64,000 bases of DNA, taken from contig NZ_CAQI01000039.1 in the NCBI RefSeq assembly GCF_001046895.1, forward strand, positions 1 through 64,000, read 5' to 3'. The position numbers and the translations under genes were made by a program. Source of the DNA: Pseudarthrobacter siccitolerans (GTDB taxonomy: Bacteria; Actinomycetota; Actinomycetes; Actinomycetales; Micrococcaceae). This document shows, one piece after another, positions 1-8,890 of the stretch (the stretch's first letter is position 1; each line of letters begins with the position of its first letter). The notes beneath the pieces are model-generated. The model saw only the letters and a list, made by a program, of their open reading frames with translations, had not been told where the DNA came from and did no database searches.

Positions 1-17
1 CGGATCCGGATAAAAGA

Positions 18-48
18 GAAGCACCCCGGCCGTATGACCAGGGTGCTT
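18..48 (-). terminator. Rho-independent terminator of the tRNA-Arg gene
   Basis: Read on the minus strand, an inverted repeat AAGCACCC/GGGTGCTT closes a hairpin and is followed by a pyrimidine-rich tail (CTCTTTTA). It lies directly downstream of the tRNA 3' end, as expected for a tRNA terminator. Confidence 0.75.
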
Positions 49-52
49 CAGA

Positions 53-128
53 TGGTGCCCTCGATAGGATTCGAACCTACGACCTTCTGCTCCGGAGGCA
101 GACGCTCTATCCCCTGAGCTACGAGGGC
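53..128 (-). tRNA. tRNA-Arg (anticodon CCG)
   Basis: The minus strand folds into a complete cloverleaf. The 7-bp acceptor stem GCCCTCG/CGAGGGC closes at 122-128 and 57-63. The anticodon stem TCTGC/GCAGA encloses the loop CTCCGGA with anticodon CCG, which reads the arginine codon CGG. The T-arm has the standard GGTTCGAATCC. The discriminator is A, and a 3' CCA appears to be encoded (53-55). CGG is common in this GC-rich genome, so this is probably an important minor-family tRNA. Confidence 0.95.
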
Positions 129-199
129 AATCCGGGGTTCCTGCCGTTGCTGGCGGGACGTCCTAGAGCTTAGCAGTAAGGTGGCCCGCAAGGGAAAAT

Positions 200-236
200 C
201 GGCCCTCCGCCCGCGGGTCCGGCACGGCCGCCGGAC
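200..236 (-). terminator. Possible terminator after the flavoreductase gene
   Basis: On the minus strand a 7-bp inverted repeat (GTCCGGC 217-223 / GCCGGAC 230-236) lies just downstream of the flavoreductase stop codon. A short T-run (GATTTTCCC) follows about 15 nt later. The stem is strong but the U-tract is distant, so termination is only plausible. Confidence 0.35.
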
Positions 237-255
237 TCCAGCAACGGTCCGGATG

Positions 256-1800
256 TCAGTACCCGGAGAACGAATCCACATGCACCCGCCGCGCCCCGGC
301 CTGCCTTGCTGCGTGCCGCAAAGAAGCGACGCTGGCCGGTGAACCCGAAATATAGACTTCGCGGTCGGCAACGTCCGGGACAGCGGCCTTGAGGGCGTCC
401 CCGTCCAGCCGGGATCCGTCCGGACGGAACGCCGTGATGTGCTGCGGCGGCTCCGATCCGTCTGCGATCCGGGCTACAACCCGAATGCCCGCGGCCTTGA
501 GCTCGTCAGCGTAGGCAACCTCCTCGGCGGTCCTGGCAAGCAGGAGGAGGACAGCGTCGCGGTCCCGCAGGCCGCCGGAGGAGACATGCGAGAGGAACGG
601 CGTGATGCCGATGCCGGCAGCGATGAGCAGTACCGGCTTCCGGGGATCGCGGGGGAGGACAAAGTCGCCGCCTACCGACGTGGCAGTCACCTCATCGCCC
701 GGCTTCAGGGAAAGCAGCACCCGCTTGGCAGCAGAAACGGGCTCGGCAGTCCGCACCCCGAACTTCACCACGCGGTCACCGGGGGAGCCGGTCAAACTGA
801 ACACCCGGCGTCGTCCTTTCCCGTCTGCCTTCGGGTGCGGAAGGTCCAGCTCCATGTACTGTCCTGGCAGGAAACGGACCGGGCGGGAGGGCTCGAAGGA
901 GAACTCGGTGGTGCTGAGCGTCAGCGGCCTCGTCCCGGTAAACCTCAATCTCACGCCGCCTCTCTGGCCCGCCATAAAGGCGAGCAGATTGCCCAGCAGC
1001 AGGGCAGCCTCCGGTGAGTTCGCCAGGAAGCCGAAGTTGTAGGGGACGGCAAACACGACGGCCACCACGGCGGCCAGCCCCAGTTGCTGCCACCTGCGCG
1101 GCGGCAACGTCAGCGGCTCGGTGAGCATGAACCCTACAAAGAAGAGCAGCGGCCGCTGGGCAAGAGCCTGCCACAGGGCCATGCCCGCCGTCATGCCGGC
1201 CTGCAGCAGTTCCTGGCTGATGATGGACGTGGCCACCACCAGGAAGACGGCGGCCATCAGGAGCTTCCGGGTGCGGTACAGGACCAGCAGGACGCCGGGG
1301 ACCAGCAGCCACAGCATGGCAGGGGTCGCGGCCCACCACGTGGCGATGTTAAGGCCGGTGAGTCCGGCCACGAAGGCGCCGGCGGCCGCGGGATTAAAGA
1401 TATGGCGGCCGCGCCACGCCAGGGCATACTTCGACGCCGAAGCGAGCACGCAGGCCAACGCTACGCCGGCCACATCCATGGGCGCGAAGGACGGCCAGAA
1501 CAGGAAATACAGGAGCAGGCCGGTGATCACCGAGGACTCTGAGTGGGGCCGCACATGGAACAGCGCCGCCAGGGCCCTGTTCGAGGCGTACGTCAGGCCA
1601 AGGCAAAGGACCAGGTGTCCGAGCATCTCGGGGATGCCGAACGTCAGCCAGCCAAGGGCATCGAGCAGCAAGCTATAGGCGGCAAGCGCCGCGAGGACGA
1701 GAAGGATCAGCCGGTACATGGTGAACCGGCCCAGCGCCGTATCCACGCGGCCGGCCAGGGAAGGGGCCGGCCCTGCTTTTGGAGTTTCAACAGGGCTCAT
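256..1800 (-). CDS. Membrane flavoreductase: NqrB/RnfD-like domain fused to FAD/NAD(P)H reductase
   Basis: The protein has 514 residues. Residues about 28-280 form a multi-helix membrane domain resembling the NqrB/RnfD family, including the family-like segment IFNPAA near 134-139. Residues about 283-514 are a ferredoxin-NADP reductase-type module: RRVFSL near 331 is the FAD-binding position, GGDF is at 377-380, and AAGIGITPF at 394-402 is the nicotinamide-binding loop. The inferred role is moving electrons from cytosolic NAD(P)H through membrane flavin to an extracytoplasmic acceptor. The start overlaps the apbE stop by 4 bp (ATGA), so the two are translationally coupled. Together with apbE and the FMN-binding lipoprotein it fits the flavin-based extracytoplasmic electron-transfer families. 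The final acceptor cannot be read from the sequence. I do not see the SGAT covalent flavin motif of classical NqrB/RnfD. Confidence 0.85.
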   Translation of the reverse strand: MSPVETPKAGPAPSLAGRVDTALGRFTMYRLILLVLAALAAYSLLLDALGWLTFGIPEMLGHLVLCLGLTYASNRALAALFHVRPHSESSVITGLLLYFLFWPSFAPMDVAGVALACVLASASKYALAWRGRHIFNPAAAGAFVAGLTGLNIATWWAATPAMLWLLVPGVLLVLYRTRKLLMAAVFLVVATSIISQELLQAGMTAGMALWQALAQRPLLFFVGFMLTEPLTLPPRRWQQLGLAAVVAVVFAVPYNFGFLANSPEAALLLGNLLAFMAGQRGGVRLRFTGTRPLTLSTTEFSFEPSRPVRFLPGQYMELDLPHPKADGKGRRRVFSLTGSPGDRVVKFGVRTAEPVSAAKRVLLSLKPGDEVTATSVGGDFVLPRDPRKPVLLIAAGIGITPFLSHVSSGGLRDRDAVLLLLARTAEEVAYADELKAAGIRVVARIADGSEPPQHITAFRPDGSRLDGDALKAAVPDVADREVYISGSPASVASLRHAARQAGARRVHVDSFSGY

Positions 1801-2669
1801 GTGAACAGTGTCCCTTCAAAGTCGGCGGAGCGGGCTGCGCTGCCATCGGAGAACACTGTGAGCCAGGAGAAATCGAATTGCTCCTGGAGCTGGTCTCCGG
1901 GGACAAAGAAAAGGGCGGTGGCCAAGGCGTCGGCCAGCATCGCGGTGTCCGCCAGGGCCCACGTGGCGACGGCGGTCCGGACCGGTTCGCCAGTGGTCCC
2001 GTCCAGCACGTGGTGCAGTCCGTCCCCCCAGGCACGCCGGTTGGAAGCCGAGGCGCACAGGGCCCGGTCTGCCAGCGGAACGATCCCAATAGCTTGTGCA
2101 GGATTGTAGGGATGCTCCAACGCCACTTCGGTGGGCAGCGGACCACACGCCAGCAGGTCCCCACTGGCATCGATGATGAACGATTCCAGACCCTCGCCCA
2201 GCAGTTCGTCCGCGAGCAGGTCAACCAGCAGGCCTTTGCCCGCAGCCCCAATGTCCAGCACCACCGGGGCGGAGGTGGTGATGGTGGTGCCTGCCCACTC
2301 GAGGACCTCGTCCCAGGGTGGCGCCATCAACGGGGAGCCCGAGGGCTTGAGGGAGTAGCCGGCGTCGTACCCCAGCCGCTCAAGGGAGGCCCCGATCAGT
2401 GGAGTCATGGCACCGTCAGTGATGCCATACAGCGTCCGGTACAAAGCACCAAGCCCCCCGGCCTCGTCCGGAAACTCGTATCGTCCCGGCTTGCGGGCAA
2501 GGGCGCTGACGCGGGAATCGGAACGGAACCGGGACCACTCGGCGTCGAAACGCTCCACCCGGTCCATCAGGCATGCCCTGACCGTCCCACCCAGCGGAAC
2601 AGGCGTGGAGATTTCCCACTGCGTTCCGATCCCCTCGAACGCAAAGTCCTCCCAGTCCGCGTAAGGCAC
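1797..2669 (-). CDS. apbE: ApbE-family FAD:protein FMN transferase
   Basis: The 290-residue protein has the ApbE fold signatures: DSRVSAL at 51-57 (usual S-x-F-x-x-x-S-E/D-L region), TDGAMTP near 84-90, DIGAAGKG at 139-146 (family D-x-G-x-x-x-K-G) and DASGDLLACG near 167. The family uses FAD and Mg2+ to attach FMN through a phosphoester bond to Ser/Thr of exported flavoproteins. The obvious substrate is the FMN-binding lipoprotein encoded 3 bp upstream in the same operon. No clear signal peptide or lipobox is visible at the N-terminus, unlike many Gram-negative ApbE proteins, so this version may act in the cytosol or rely on another anchor. Assignment is firm; localisation is uncertain. Confidence 0.9.
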   Translation of the reverse strand: MPYADWEDFAFEGIGTQWEISTPVPLGGTVRACLMDRVERFDAEWSRFRSDSRVSALARKPGRYEFPDEAGGLGALYRTLYGITDGAMTPLIGASLERLGYDAGYSLKPSGSPLMAPPWDEVLEWAGTTITTSAPVVLDIGAAGKGLLVDLLADELLGEGLESFIIDASGDLLACGPLPTEVALEHPYNPAQAIGIVPLADRALCASASNRRAWGDGLHHVLDGTTGEPVRTAVATWALADTAMLADALATALFFVPGDQLQEQFDFSWLTVFSDGSAARSADFEGTLFT

Positions 2670-2672
2670 TGT

Positions 2673-3158
2673 CTACTGCGCCTCCTGTTTGATCTTTTCC
2701 AGGGCCTGGTTGAAACCGCCGCTGGTGAGGGAAGAGCCGGCAACCTTGGAGACGCTGAGTTCGTCGATGTTCTTGCCCACGATCTGTCCGGCTATGCCCC
2801 CGGCGAATTCACCCTGGAACTTGCGGGTGTTCGGATTGGAGGGATGCTGGGTGATGTTCACGTCCGTGACGAGGCCGTCTGCCAGGGAGAGTTCCACCCC
2901 CACCGTCTCCGTTCCGTTCGGGGAAACGTAGTTTCCATCAGCACTGTAGGTTCCGTCCTTGTAGGTGGAACCGCTGCTGGCCAGTGACGACGTCCCTGTT
3001 GACGGAGCGGCGGCAGAAGTCTCCGCAGCGCCCCCGGAGGCGGCAGGCGTGCTCTCTGTGGCGGAAGGCGCGCAGCCGGCCACCGTTCCAGCGAGGGACA
3101 GGCCGGCGATTCCGGCGAAAACACTCTTGCAGACTGACGGTCTCATCAAGGCTCTCAT
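2673..3158 (-). CDS. FMN-binding domain lipoprotein
   Basis: The 161-residue protein starts with a lipoprotein signal (hydrophobic 12-25, lipobox VAGC with Cys29). A Ser/Thr/Ala/Gly-rich linker to about residue 65 follows, then a single FMN_bind domain. The C-terminal flavinylation motif reads VAGSSLTSGGF (139-149), where the usual family form is V-S-G-A-T-x-T-S. The acceptor position is therefore Ser143 rather than Thr. The likely role is an extracytoplasmic electron carrier on the outer membrane face, loaded by the adjacent ApbE and reduced by the downstream membrane flavoreductase. It is first in a three-gene operon divergent from argS. A TTGACA hexamer lies upstream (3193-3198, minus) but no good -10 is apparent. 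ATG 3146 is an alternative start. Confidence 0.88.
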   Translation of the reverse strand: MRALMRPSVCKSVFAGIAGLSLAGTVAGCAPSATESTPAASGGAAETSAAAPSTGTSSLASSGSTYKDGTYSADGNYVSPNGTETVGVELSLADGLVTDVNITQHPSNPNTRKFQGEFAGGIAGQIVGKNIDELSVSKVAGSSLTSGGFNQALEKIKQEAQ

Positions 3159-3306
3159 TTCGTTTAAGTGTCTGTGGCAGTGCTTACGCTGGTGTCAACG
3201 TCAAACCCAGCGTATTGGTTCACCTTGTAGCTGCCTTGGGTATTTCCTGTGGAATAGCTGCCGCGGCTAAGAATGTCCCAATTCTTTTGCTGTCACCCGC
3301 CCCCGG

Positions 3307-3312
3307 TAGGCT
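3307..3312 (+). promoter_or_regulatory. -10 box TAGGCT of argS (leaderless)
   Basis: TAGGCT ends 6 nt before the GTG start of argS, the spacing expected if transcription starts on the initiation codon. No Shine-Dalgarno sequence fits between them. Confidence 0.55.
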
Positions 3313-3318
3313 AGAGGG

Positions 3319-4983
3319 GTGACTCCCGAAGAACTCTCCCTCGCCATATCCGCCTGCCTGAAAGACGCTGTCGCCGCCGGTGACATCGCCCTTTCAGCAT
3401 CAGCAGTGCCTGACGAGGTACGCGTGGAGCGGCCCAAGAACCGCGACCACGGAGACTGGGCCACCAACATTGCCCTCCAGCTCGCCAAGCAGGCAGGCAC
3501 CAACCCGCGCGAGTTTGCCACGGTCCTGAGCGCCCGGCTGAAGTCCATCGACGGCGTCTCAGCGGTGGATATTGCCGGACCCGGCTTCCTGAACATCACC
3601 GTGGACGCCGCCGCCGCCGGCGCCCTCGCCAAAGTCATCGTCGAGGCCGGAAAGCAGTACGGAACCAACACGGCGCTTGTCGGGCACACGGTGAACATGG
3701 AGTTTGTCTCCGCCAATCCCACCGGCCCCCTGCACATCGGGCACACCCGGTGGGCTGCCCTGGGCGATTCCATTGCCCGCGTGCTGCGCGCCTCCGGTGC
3801 CGACGTCACGGCTGAGTACTACATCAACGACGCCGGTTCCCAGATGAACACCTTTGCCACGTCGGTGTACTCCCGCCTGCACGGCCTGCCCGTGCCCGAC
3901 GGCGGCTACCCCGGACAGTACATTGCCGACCTTGGCCACGACGTGCTGACCGCACATCCGGACATCCGCGAGCTCACCGAAGTTGCCGCGCTGCCGGTCA
4001 TCCGCGCGGCCGCCTATGAAGCCCAGATGAAGGACATCAAGGCCACCCTGGCGGACTTCGGCGTCGAGTTTGACGTGTTCTTCTCCGAGCAGGAGCTGCA
4101 CGACGCCGGTGCCATCGAAAGTGCCGTTGCGCGCCTTCGTGAGCAGGGCCACGTGTTCGACGACGGCGGTGCGGTCTGGTTGCGGACCACGGACTTTGGC
4201 GACGACAAGGACCGCGTGATGATCCGCGCCAACGGCGAACCCACCTACTTCGCCGCTGACGCCGCCTACTACCTTTCCAAGAAGGACCGCGGCTTCACCG
4301 AAAAGATCTACCTCCTCGGCGCTGACCACCACGGTTACATCAACCGGCTCAAGGCCATCGCCGCCTGTGCCGGGGACGATCCCGAGGTGAATATTGAGGT
4401 ACTGATCGGCCAGCTGGTGTCTGTGAACGGCGCCAAGCTGTCCAAGCGGGCCGGCAACATCATTGAGCTCAAGGACCTGATCGACTGGCTGGGCAAGGAC
4501 GCCGTCCGCTACTCGCTGGCGCGGTTCCCCGCAGACTCGCCGCTGACGCTGGACCCGGAGCTGCTGAAGAAGCACAGCAACGAGAACCCGGTGTTCTACG
4601 TGCAGTACGCCCACGCCCGTTCACGTGGCGCTGCCCGCAACGCCGTGGCCGCCGGGGTGGAGCGCCAGGTGGACGGCCAGGACAGCTTCGACGCCTCGCT
4701 CCTGGACCACGCCACCGAGAACGAGCTGCTCTCCTACCTGGGCAGCTACCCCTCCATCGTGGCCAAGGCCGCGGAACTGCGCGAACCGCACCGCGTGGCA
4801 CGGCACCTCGAGACCATTGCCGGGGCCTACCACCGCTGGTACGACGCCTGCCGCATCGCCCCCATGGGCGACGAAGCGGTGACCGATGTGAACCGTACGC
4901 GGTTGTGGCTCAACGACGCCACCAGCCAGGTGCTGGCCAACGGCCTTGATCTGCTCGGCGTTTCCGCGCCGGAACGGATGTGA
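3319..4983 (+). CDS. argS: Arginyl-tRNA synthetase
   Basis: The 554-residue class I synthetase charges tRNA-Arg using ATP. An N-terminal additional domain (about 1-110) precedes the Rossmann core with the HIGH motif (139-142, in GPLHIGHT) and a KLSKR form of the KMSKS loop near 373. The C-terminal part is the DALR helical anticodon-binding domain (about 430-554). The length is normal for the family. Start is GTG at 3319, chosen because TAGGCT lies 6 nt upstream and the N-terminus aligns with the family. It heads a run argS-lysA-hom-thrC-thrB in which each junction is overlapping or abutting. The same order (Rv1292-Rv1296) occurs in mycobacteria. Confidence 0.97.
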   Translation: MTPEELSLAISACLKDAVAAGDIALSASAVPDEVRVERPKNRDHGDWATNIALQLAKQAGTNPREFATVLSARLKSIDGVSAVDIAGPGFLNITVDAAAAGALAKVIVEAGKQYGTNTALVGHTVNMEFVSANPTGPLHIGHTRWAALGDSIARVLRASGADVTAEYYINDAGSQMNTFATSVYSRLHGLPVPDGGYPGQYIADLGHDVLTAHPDIRELTEVAALPVIRAAAYEAQMKDIKATLADFGVEFDVFFSEQELHDAGAIESAVARLREQGHVFDDGGAVWLRTTDFGDDKDRVMIRANGEPTYFAADAAYYLSKKDRGFTEKIYLLGADHHGYINRLKAIAACAGDDPEVNIEVLIGQLVSVNGAKLSKRAGNIIELKDLIDWLGKDAVRYSLARFPADSPLTLDPELLKKHSNENPVFYVQYAHARSRGAARNAVAAGVERQVDGQDSFDASLLDHATENELLSYLGSYPSIVAKAAELREPHRVARHLETIAGAYHRWYDACRIAPMGDEAVTDVNRTRLWLNDATSQVLANGLDLLGVSAPERM

Positions 4984-6464
4984 CCACAATGTCTGTGCAG
5001 ACCGGAAACACTGCGTCCCCGCTGGCGCCTGAATGGCTGGCGGTTCCCGCCGACCTGAACGCCCTGCAGGAGCCCATGTGGGCGGGAAGCGTGCAGCGTG
5101 ACGACGACGGCCAGCTCACCGTGGGCGGGACCACGGTCGCCGCCCTCAAGGAACAGTTCGGGACGCCCCTGTTCGTTATGGACGAGGCCGATTTCCGCGC
5201 CCGCGCCCGTGCCTTCAAGGATTCGTTCGACGCCGCCTTCGCGGACATCTGCGGCGGCGTGGACGTGTACTACGCCGGAAAGTCCTTCCTCTGCACCGCG
5301 GTGGTCAAGTGGGTGGAGGAGGAAGGGCTGCGCCTGGACACTGCCTCCGGCGGCGAACTGGCCGTGGCGGCCCGCGCCGGCATTGCGGGGGAGCGCGTGG
5401 CGCTCCACGGCAACAACAAGTCCGACGGCGAGATCAACCGTGCCCTGGACATGAAACTGGGCCGGATTGTGGTGGACAGCCTGTCCGAGCTTGTCCGCGT
5501 GGGCGCCATCGCCGAGTCCCGCGGTGAGCAGGCCAAGGTCATGCTGCGGCTTACACCCGGCGTCCATGCCCACACCCACGAGTTCATCGCCACCGCCCAC
5601 GAGGACCAGAAGTTCGGCCTCTCCATGGCGGCAGACACCACGGACCAGGCTGGCCTGTCCGCTGCCGAGGAGGCGGTGGCTGCTGCCGCCGCGCACCCCG
5701 GCATCGAGCTCCTGGGCCTGCACTGCCACATCGGCTCCCAGATCTTCGAGCCGGACGGTTTCGCCATGGCTGCGGAGAAGCTGCTCCGCTTCCTCGCAGC
5801 GATGCAGGAAAAGTACTCCATCGTGATGCCGGAGCTGGATCTTGGCGGCGGTTACGGCATTGCCTACACCCCGGTGGACACCCCCCGCCCCGCAGCGGAC
5901 ATCGCGCAGGCGATGGCCGCCGTCGTGCGTTCCACCTGCGCCGAACTGGGCATTGATTCCCCCCGGATCTCCATTGAGCCGGGCCGCGCCATCGTGGGCA
6001 GCACCACGTTCACCCTGTACGAGGTGGGCACGTTGAAGACCGTCCGCGTGGACGCTCCCGCCGCTGCAACCGCTGGTGACGGCGGCAACAACGTTACGTA
6101 TCCGCGCCGGTATGTTTCGGTGGACGGCGGCATGAGCGACAACGCCCGGCCGGTGCTGTACGACGCGGATTATTCGGCCGTTCTGGCGTCCCGCACGTCT
6201 TCGGCCGCGCCGCAGCTGTCCCGCGTGGTGGGCAAACATTGCGAGAGCGGCGACATAGTTGTTAGAGATGTATATCTGCCCGAGGACGTGGCAGCCGGTG
6301 ATCTGCTTGCTGTACCGGGGACCGGCGCCTACTGCTGGGCCCTGTCAAGCAACTACAACTATCTGGCCCGGCCGGGCGTTGTCGCGGTGCGCGACGGATC
6401 TGCCCGGCTGATTGTCCGCGGGGAAACCGAAGAAGATCTGCTGAACCGCGACATGGGAGCCTGA
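4980..6464 (+). CDS. lysA: Diaminopimelate decarboxylase
   Basis: The 494-residue fold-type III PLP enzyme performs the last step of lysine synthesis, meso-diaminopimelate to L-lysine and CO2. The PLP lysine is K101 in YYAGKSF. HCHIGSQ, GGGYGIAY and EPGRAIV are the expected cofactor and dimer-site segments, and the C-terminal CWALSSNYN region is also typical. The protein is longer than the approximately 420-residue E. coli enzyme because of an N-terminal extension and a Gly/Ala/Thr-rich insert near 360-375, common in actinobacteria. The GTG start overlaps the argS stop by 4 nt; ATG at 4989 is an in-frame alternative. The gene links cell-wall and lysine metabolism to the downstream threonine genes. 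Confidence 0.96.
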   Translation: MTTMSVQTGNTASPLAPEWLAVPADLNALQEPMWAGSVQRDDDGQLTVGGTTVAALKEQFGTPLFVMDEADFRARARAFKDSFDAAFADICGGVDVYYAGKSFLCTAVVKWVEEEGLRLDTASGGELAVAARAGIAGERVALHGNNKSDGEINRALDMKLGRIVVDSLSELVRVGAIAESRGEQAKVMLRLTPGVHAHTHEFIATAHEDQKFGLSMAADTTDQAGLSAAEEAVAAAAAHPGIELLGLHCHIGSQIFEPDGFAMAAEKLLRFLAAMQEKYSIVMPELDLGGGYGIAYTPVDTPRPAADIAQAMAAVVRSTCAELGIDSPRISIEPGRAIVGSTTFTLYEVGTLKTVRVDAPAAATAGDGGNNVTYPRRYVSVDGGMSDNARPVLYDADYSAVLASRTSSAAPQLSRVVGKHCESGDIVVRDVYLPEDVAAGDLLAVPGTGAYCWALSSNYNYLARPGVVAVRDGSARLIVRGETEEDLLNRDMGA

Positions 6465-7781
6465 ATGACGGAAATGCGAACCCTGAAAGTAGCCCTGCTG
6501 GGCTGTGGCAACGTTGGGGCCCAGGTTGCGCGGATTCTCATTGAGGATGCCGACGCCCTTGCCGCCCGTACCGGTGCCCGCCTGCAGCTCAGCGGGATTG
6601 CGGTGCGCAACGTCAACTCCCGCCGCGACGTGGAACTGCCCCAGGAACTGTTCACCACCGACGCCGAGACCCTGGTCAAGGACGCTGACCTGGTGATCGA
6701 GCTGATGGGCGGGATCGAGCCGGCCCGCACGCTGATCCTTTCGGCGCTGCGCAACGGTGCCTGTGTGGTCACGGGCAACAAGGCACTCCTCGCCCAGGAC
6801 GGTCCCACCCTCTATGAAGAGGCGGACAAAGCCCACGTCCAGCTCTCCTACGAGGCTGCGGTGGCCGGAGCCATCCCCATCCTGCGCCCCATCCGCGACA
6901 GCCTGTCCGGCGACCGGATCACCCGCGTGCTGGGAATCGTCAACGGCACCACCAACTACATCCTGGACCAGATGGACTCCACCGGAGCCCAGTTTGCCGA
7001 CGCCCTCGCTGAAGCCCAGCGCCTGGGCTATGCAGAAGCGGACCCCACCGCCGACATCGAAGGCCACGACGCCGCCGCCAAGGCCGCGATCCTTGCCTCG
7101 CTGTCGTTCCACACCCGGTTCGCCCTCGAGAACGTGCACTGCGAAGGCATCACCTCCGTCAGCGCTGCGGACATCGCCGCTGCCAAGGATGCCGGCTTCG
7201 TCATCAAGCTGCTGGCGATCGCGGAAAAGCTTACTGATAACGGCGGCGGCGAAGGCGTTTCCGTCCGCGTCCACCCCACGCTCCTGCCGCGCGAGCACCC
7301 GCTGGCCGCCGTGCGCGGCGCGTTCAACGCCGTGTTCATCGAAGCAGAGAACGCCGGCGAGCTGATGTTCTACGGCCAGGGCGCCGGCGGAACACCCACG
7401 GCATCCGCCGTACTGGGCGACCTCGTCTCGGCAGCCCGCCGCCTGGTGCTCGGCGGCCCCGGCCGCACCGAAACCACCACGGGCCACGTTCCGGCCCTGC
7501 CCATCGACGCCGCCGTCACCAGCTACTACATCGGCCTCGACGTGGCGGACCAGCCCGGCGTCCTCGCCCGGATCGCCCAGCTCTTTGCCGAGCACGGCGT
7601 GTCCATCGAAATCATGCGGCAGACCATCCACCGCGACGCCGAGTCCAACGTGGAGTCGGCCGAACTGCGGATCGTCACCCACCGTGCATCAGAGGCTGCC
7701 CTTGCAGCCACCGTCGAGGCCGTGAAGGGCCTGGACGTCATCAATTCAGTTACATCCGTTCTGCGGGTAGAAGGAGTCTAA
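6465..7781 (+). CDS. hom: Homoserine dehydrogenase with ACT domain
   Basis: The 438-residue enzyme reduces aspartate semialdehyde to homoserine, the branch point to threonine, methionine and isoleucine. The N-terminal Rossmann domain carries GCGNVGAQVA (13-22). GNKALLA and GIVNGTTNYIL mark the catalytic and substrate region. A C-terminal ACT domain begins near 350 (YYIGLDVADQPGV), consistent with feedback control by threonine as known for the family. It begins on the base after the lysA stop, and thrC begins on the base after its own stop, so this is a tightly coupled operon. Confidence 0.96.
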   Translation: MTEMRTLKVALLGCGNVGAQVARILIEDADALAARTGARLQLSGIAVRNVNSRRDVELPQELFTTDAETLVKDADLVIELMGGIEPARTLILSALRNGACVVTGNKALLAQDGPTLYEEADKAHVQLSYEAAVAGAIPILRPIRDSLSGDRITRVLGIVNGTTNYILDQMDSTGAQFADALAEAQRLGYAEADPTADIEGHDAAAKAAILASLSFHTRFALENVHCEGITSVSAADIAAAKDAGFVIKLLAIAEKLTDNGGGEGVSVRVHPTLLPREHPLAAVRGAFNAVFIEAENAGELMFYGQGAGGTPTASAVLGDLVSAARRLVLGGPGRTETTTGHVPALPIDAAVTSYYIGLDVADQPGVLARIAQLFAEHGVSIEIMRQTIHRDAESNVESAELRIVTHRASEAALAATVEAVKGLDVINSVTSVLRVEGV

Positions 7782-8888
7782 GTGGCTCACCAATGGCGCG
7801 GCGTCATCCGCGAATACGCTGACCGTCTGCCCGTGACGGAATCCACCAGGGTCATCACCCTGGGCGAGGGCGGCACCCCGCTGGTGCACGCGCAGAAGCT
7901 TTCCGAGCTCACGGGCTCGGAGGTGTACCTGAAAGTGGAGGGCATGAACCCTACCGGTTCTTTCAAGGACCGCGGCATGACCATGGCAATGACCGCCGCA
8001 GTGGCCTCCGGTGCCAAAGCCGTGGTGTGTGCTTCGACAGGCAACACTTCCGCCTCTGCTGCTGCCTATGCCACCGCTGCAGGCCTCAAATGCGCCGTCC
8101 TGGTGCCTGAAGGCAAGATCTCCATGGGCAAGCTGAGCCAGGCCATCGCCCACGGCGCCACCCTGCTCCAGGTGGACGGCAACTTCGACAACTGCCTCGA
8201 CATCGCGCGGAAACTGGGGGAGTCCTACCCGGTGTTCCTGGTCAACTCCGTCAACCCGGCGCGCATCCAGGGGCAGAAGACCGGTGCGTTCGAGATCGTC
8301 GACGCACTCGGTGACGCTCCGGACATCCACGTCCTCCCGGTAGGAAACGCCGGAAACATCACTGCCTACTGGAAGGGCTACAGGGAGTACTCGGCCCCGT
8401 TCGAGTCCGACACCGCCGGCACGCTGCCCGCTGTTGCCACCAAGACCCCCGCGATGTGGGGCTTCCAGGCAGCAGGGGCCGCGCCCTTCGTGGCCGGCCA
8501 CCCCATCACGGAACCGGACACCATCGCCACCGCCATCCGGATCGGCAACCCTGCTTCCTGGGACGGCGCCATCGCCGCGCGCGATGAGTCCGGCGGGTTC
8601 ATCGACGCGGTGACCGACGAAGAGATCCTCAACGCCCACCGCTGGCTGTCCGCCCGCGAAGGCGTCTTTGTGGAGCCGGGCTCTGCAGCAGGGGTTGCCG
8701 GGCTGCTGAAGAAGCACGCCGCCGGCGAGGTGCCGTCCGGCAAGACCATCGTCATCACGGTCACCGGCCACGGCCTGAAGGATCCCCAGTGGGCCCTGCG
8801 CACCGAGGACGGCAGCGATGTCCAGCCGGTCAAGGTTCCCAACGATGTTGTCACCGTTGCTGCTGAGCTGGGACTGGAAGAAAAGTAA
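7782..8888 (+). CDS. thrC: Threonine synthase
   Basis: The 368-residue fold-type II PLP enzyme converts O-phosphohomoserine to threonine. The PLP lysine is K62 in [10 protein letters not shown]. The phosphate-binding PVGNAGN segment and a C-terminal VTGHGLKDP stretch are typical of the short bacterial ThrC family. GTG start follows the hom stop with no gap. It sits between hom and thrB, so phosphohomoserine producer and consumer are made together. Confidence 0.96.
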   Translation: MAHQWRGVIREYADRLPVTESTRVITLGEGGTPLVHAQKLSELTGSEVYLKVEGMNPTGSFKDRGMTMAMTAAVASGAKAVVCASTGNTSASAAAYATAAGLKCAVLVPEGKISMGKLSQAIAHGATLLQVDGNFDNCLDIARKLGESYPVFLVNSVNPARIQGQKTGAFEIVDALGDAPDIHVLPVGNAGNITAYWKGYREYSAPFESDTAGTLPAVATKTPAMWGFQAAGAAPFVAGHPITEPDTIATAIRIGNPASWDGAIAARDESGGFIDAVTDEEILNAHRWLSAREGVFVEPGSAAGVAGLLKKHAAGEVPSGKTIVITVTGHGLKDPQWALRTEDGSDVQPVKVPNDVVTVAAELGLEEK

Positions 8889-8890
8889 CC

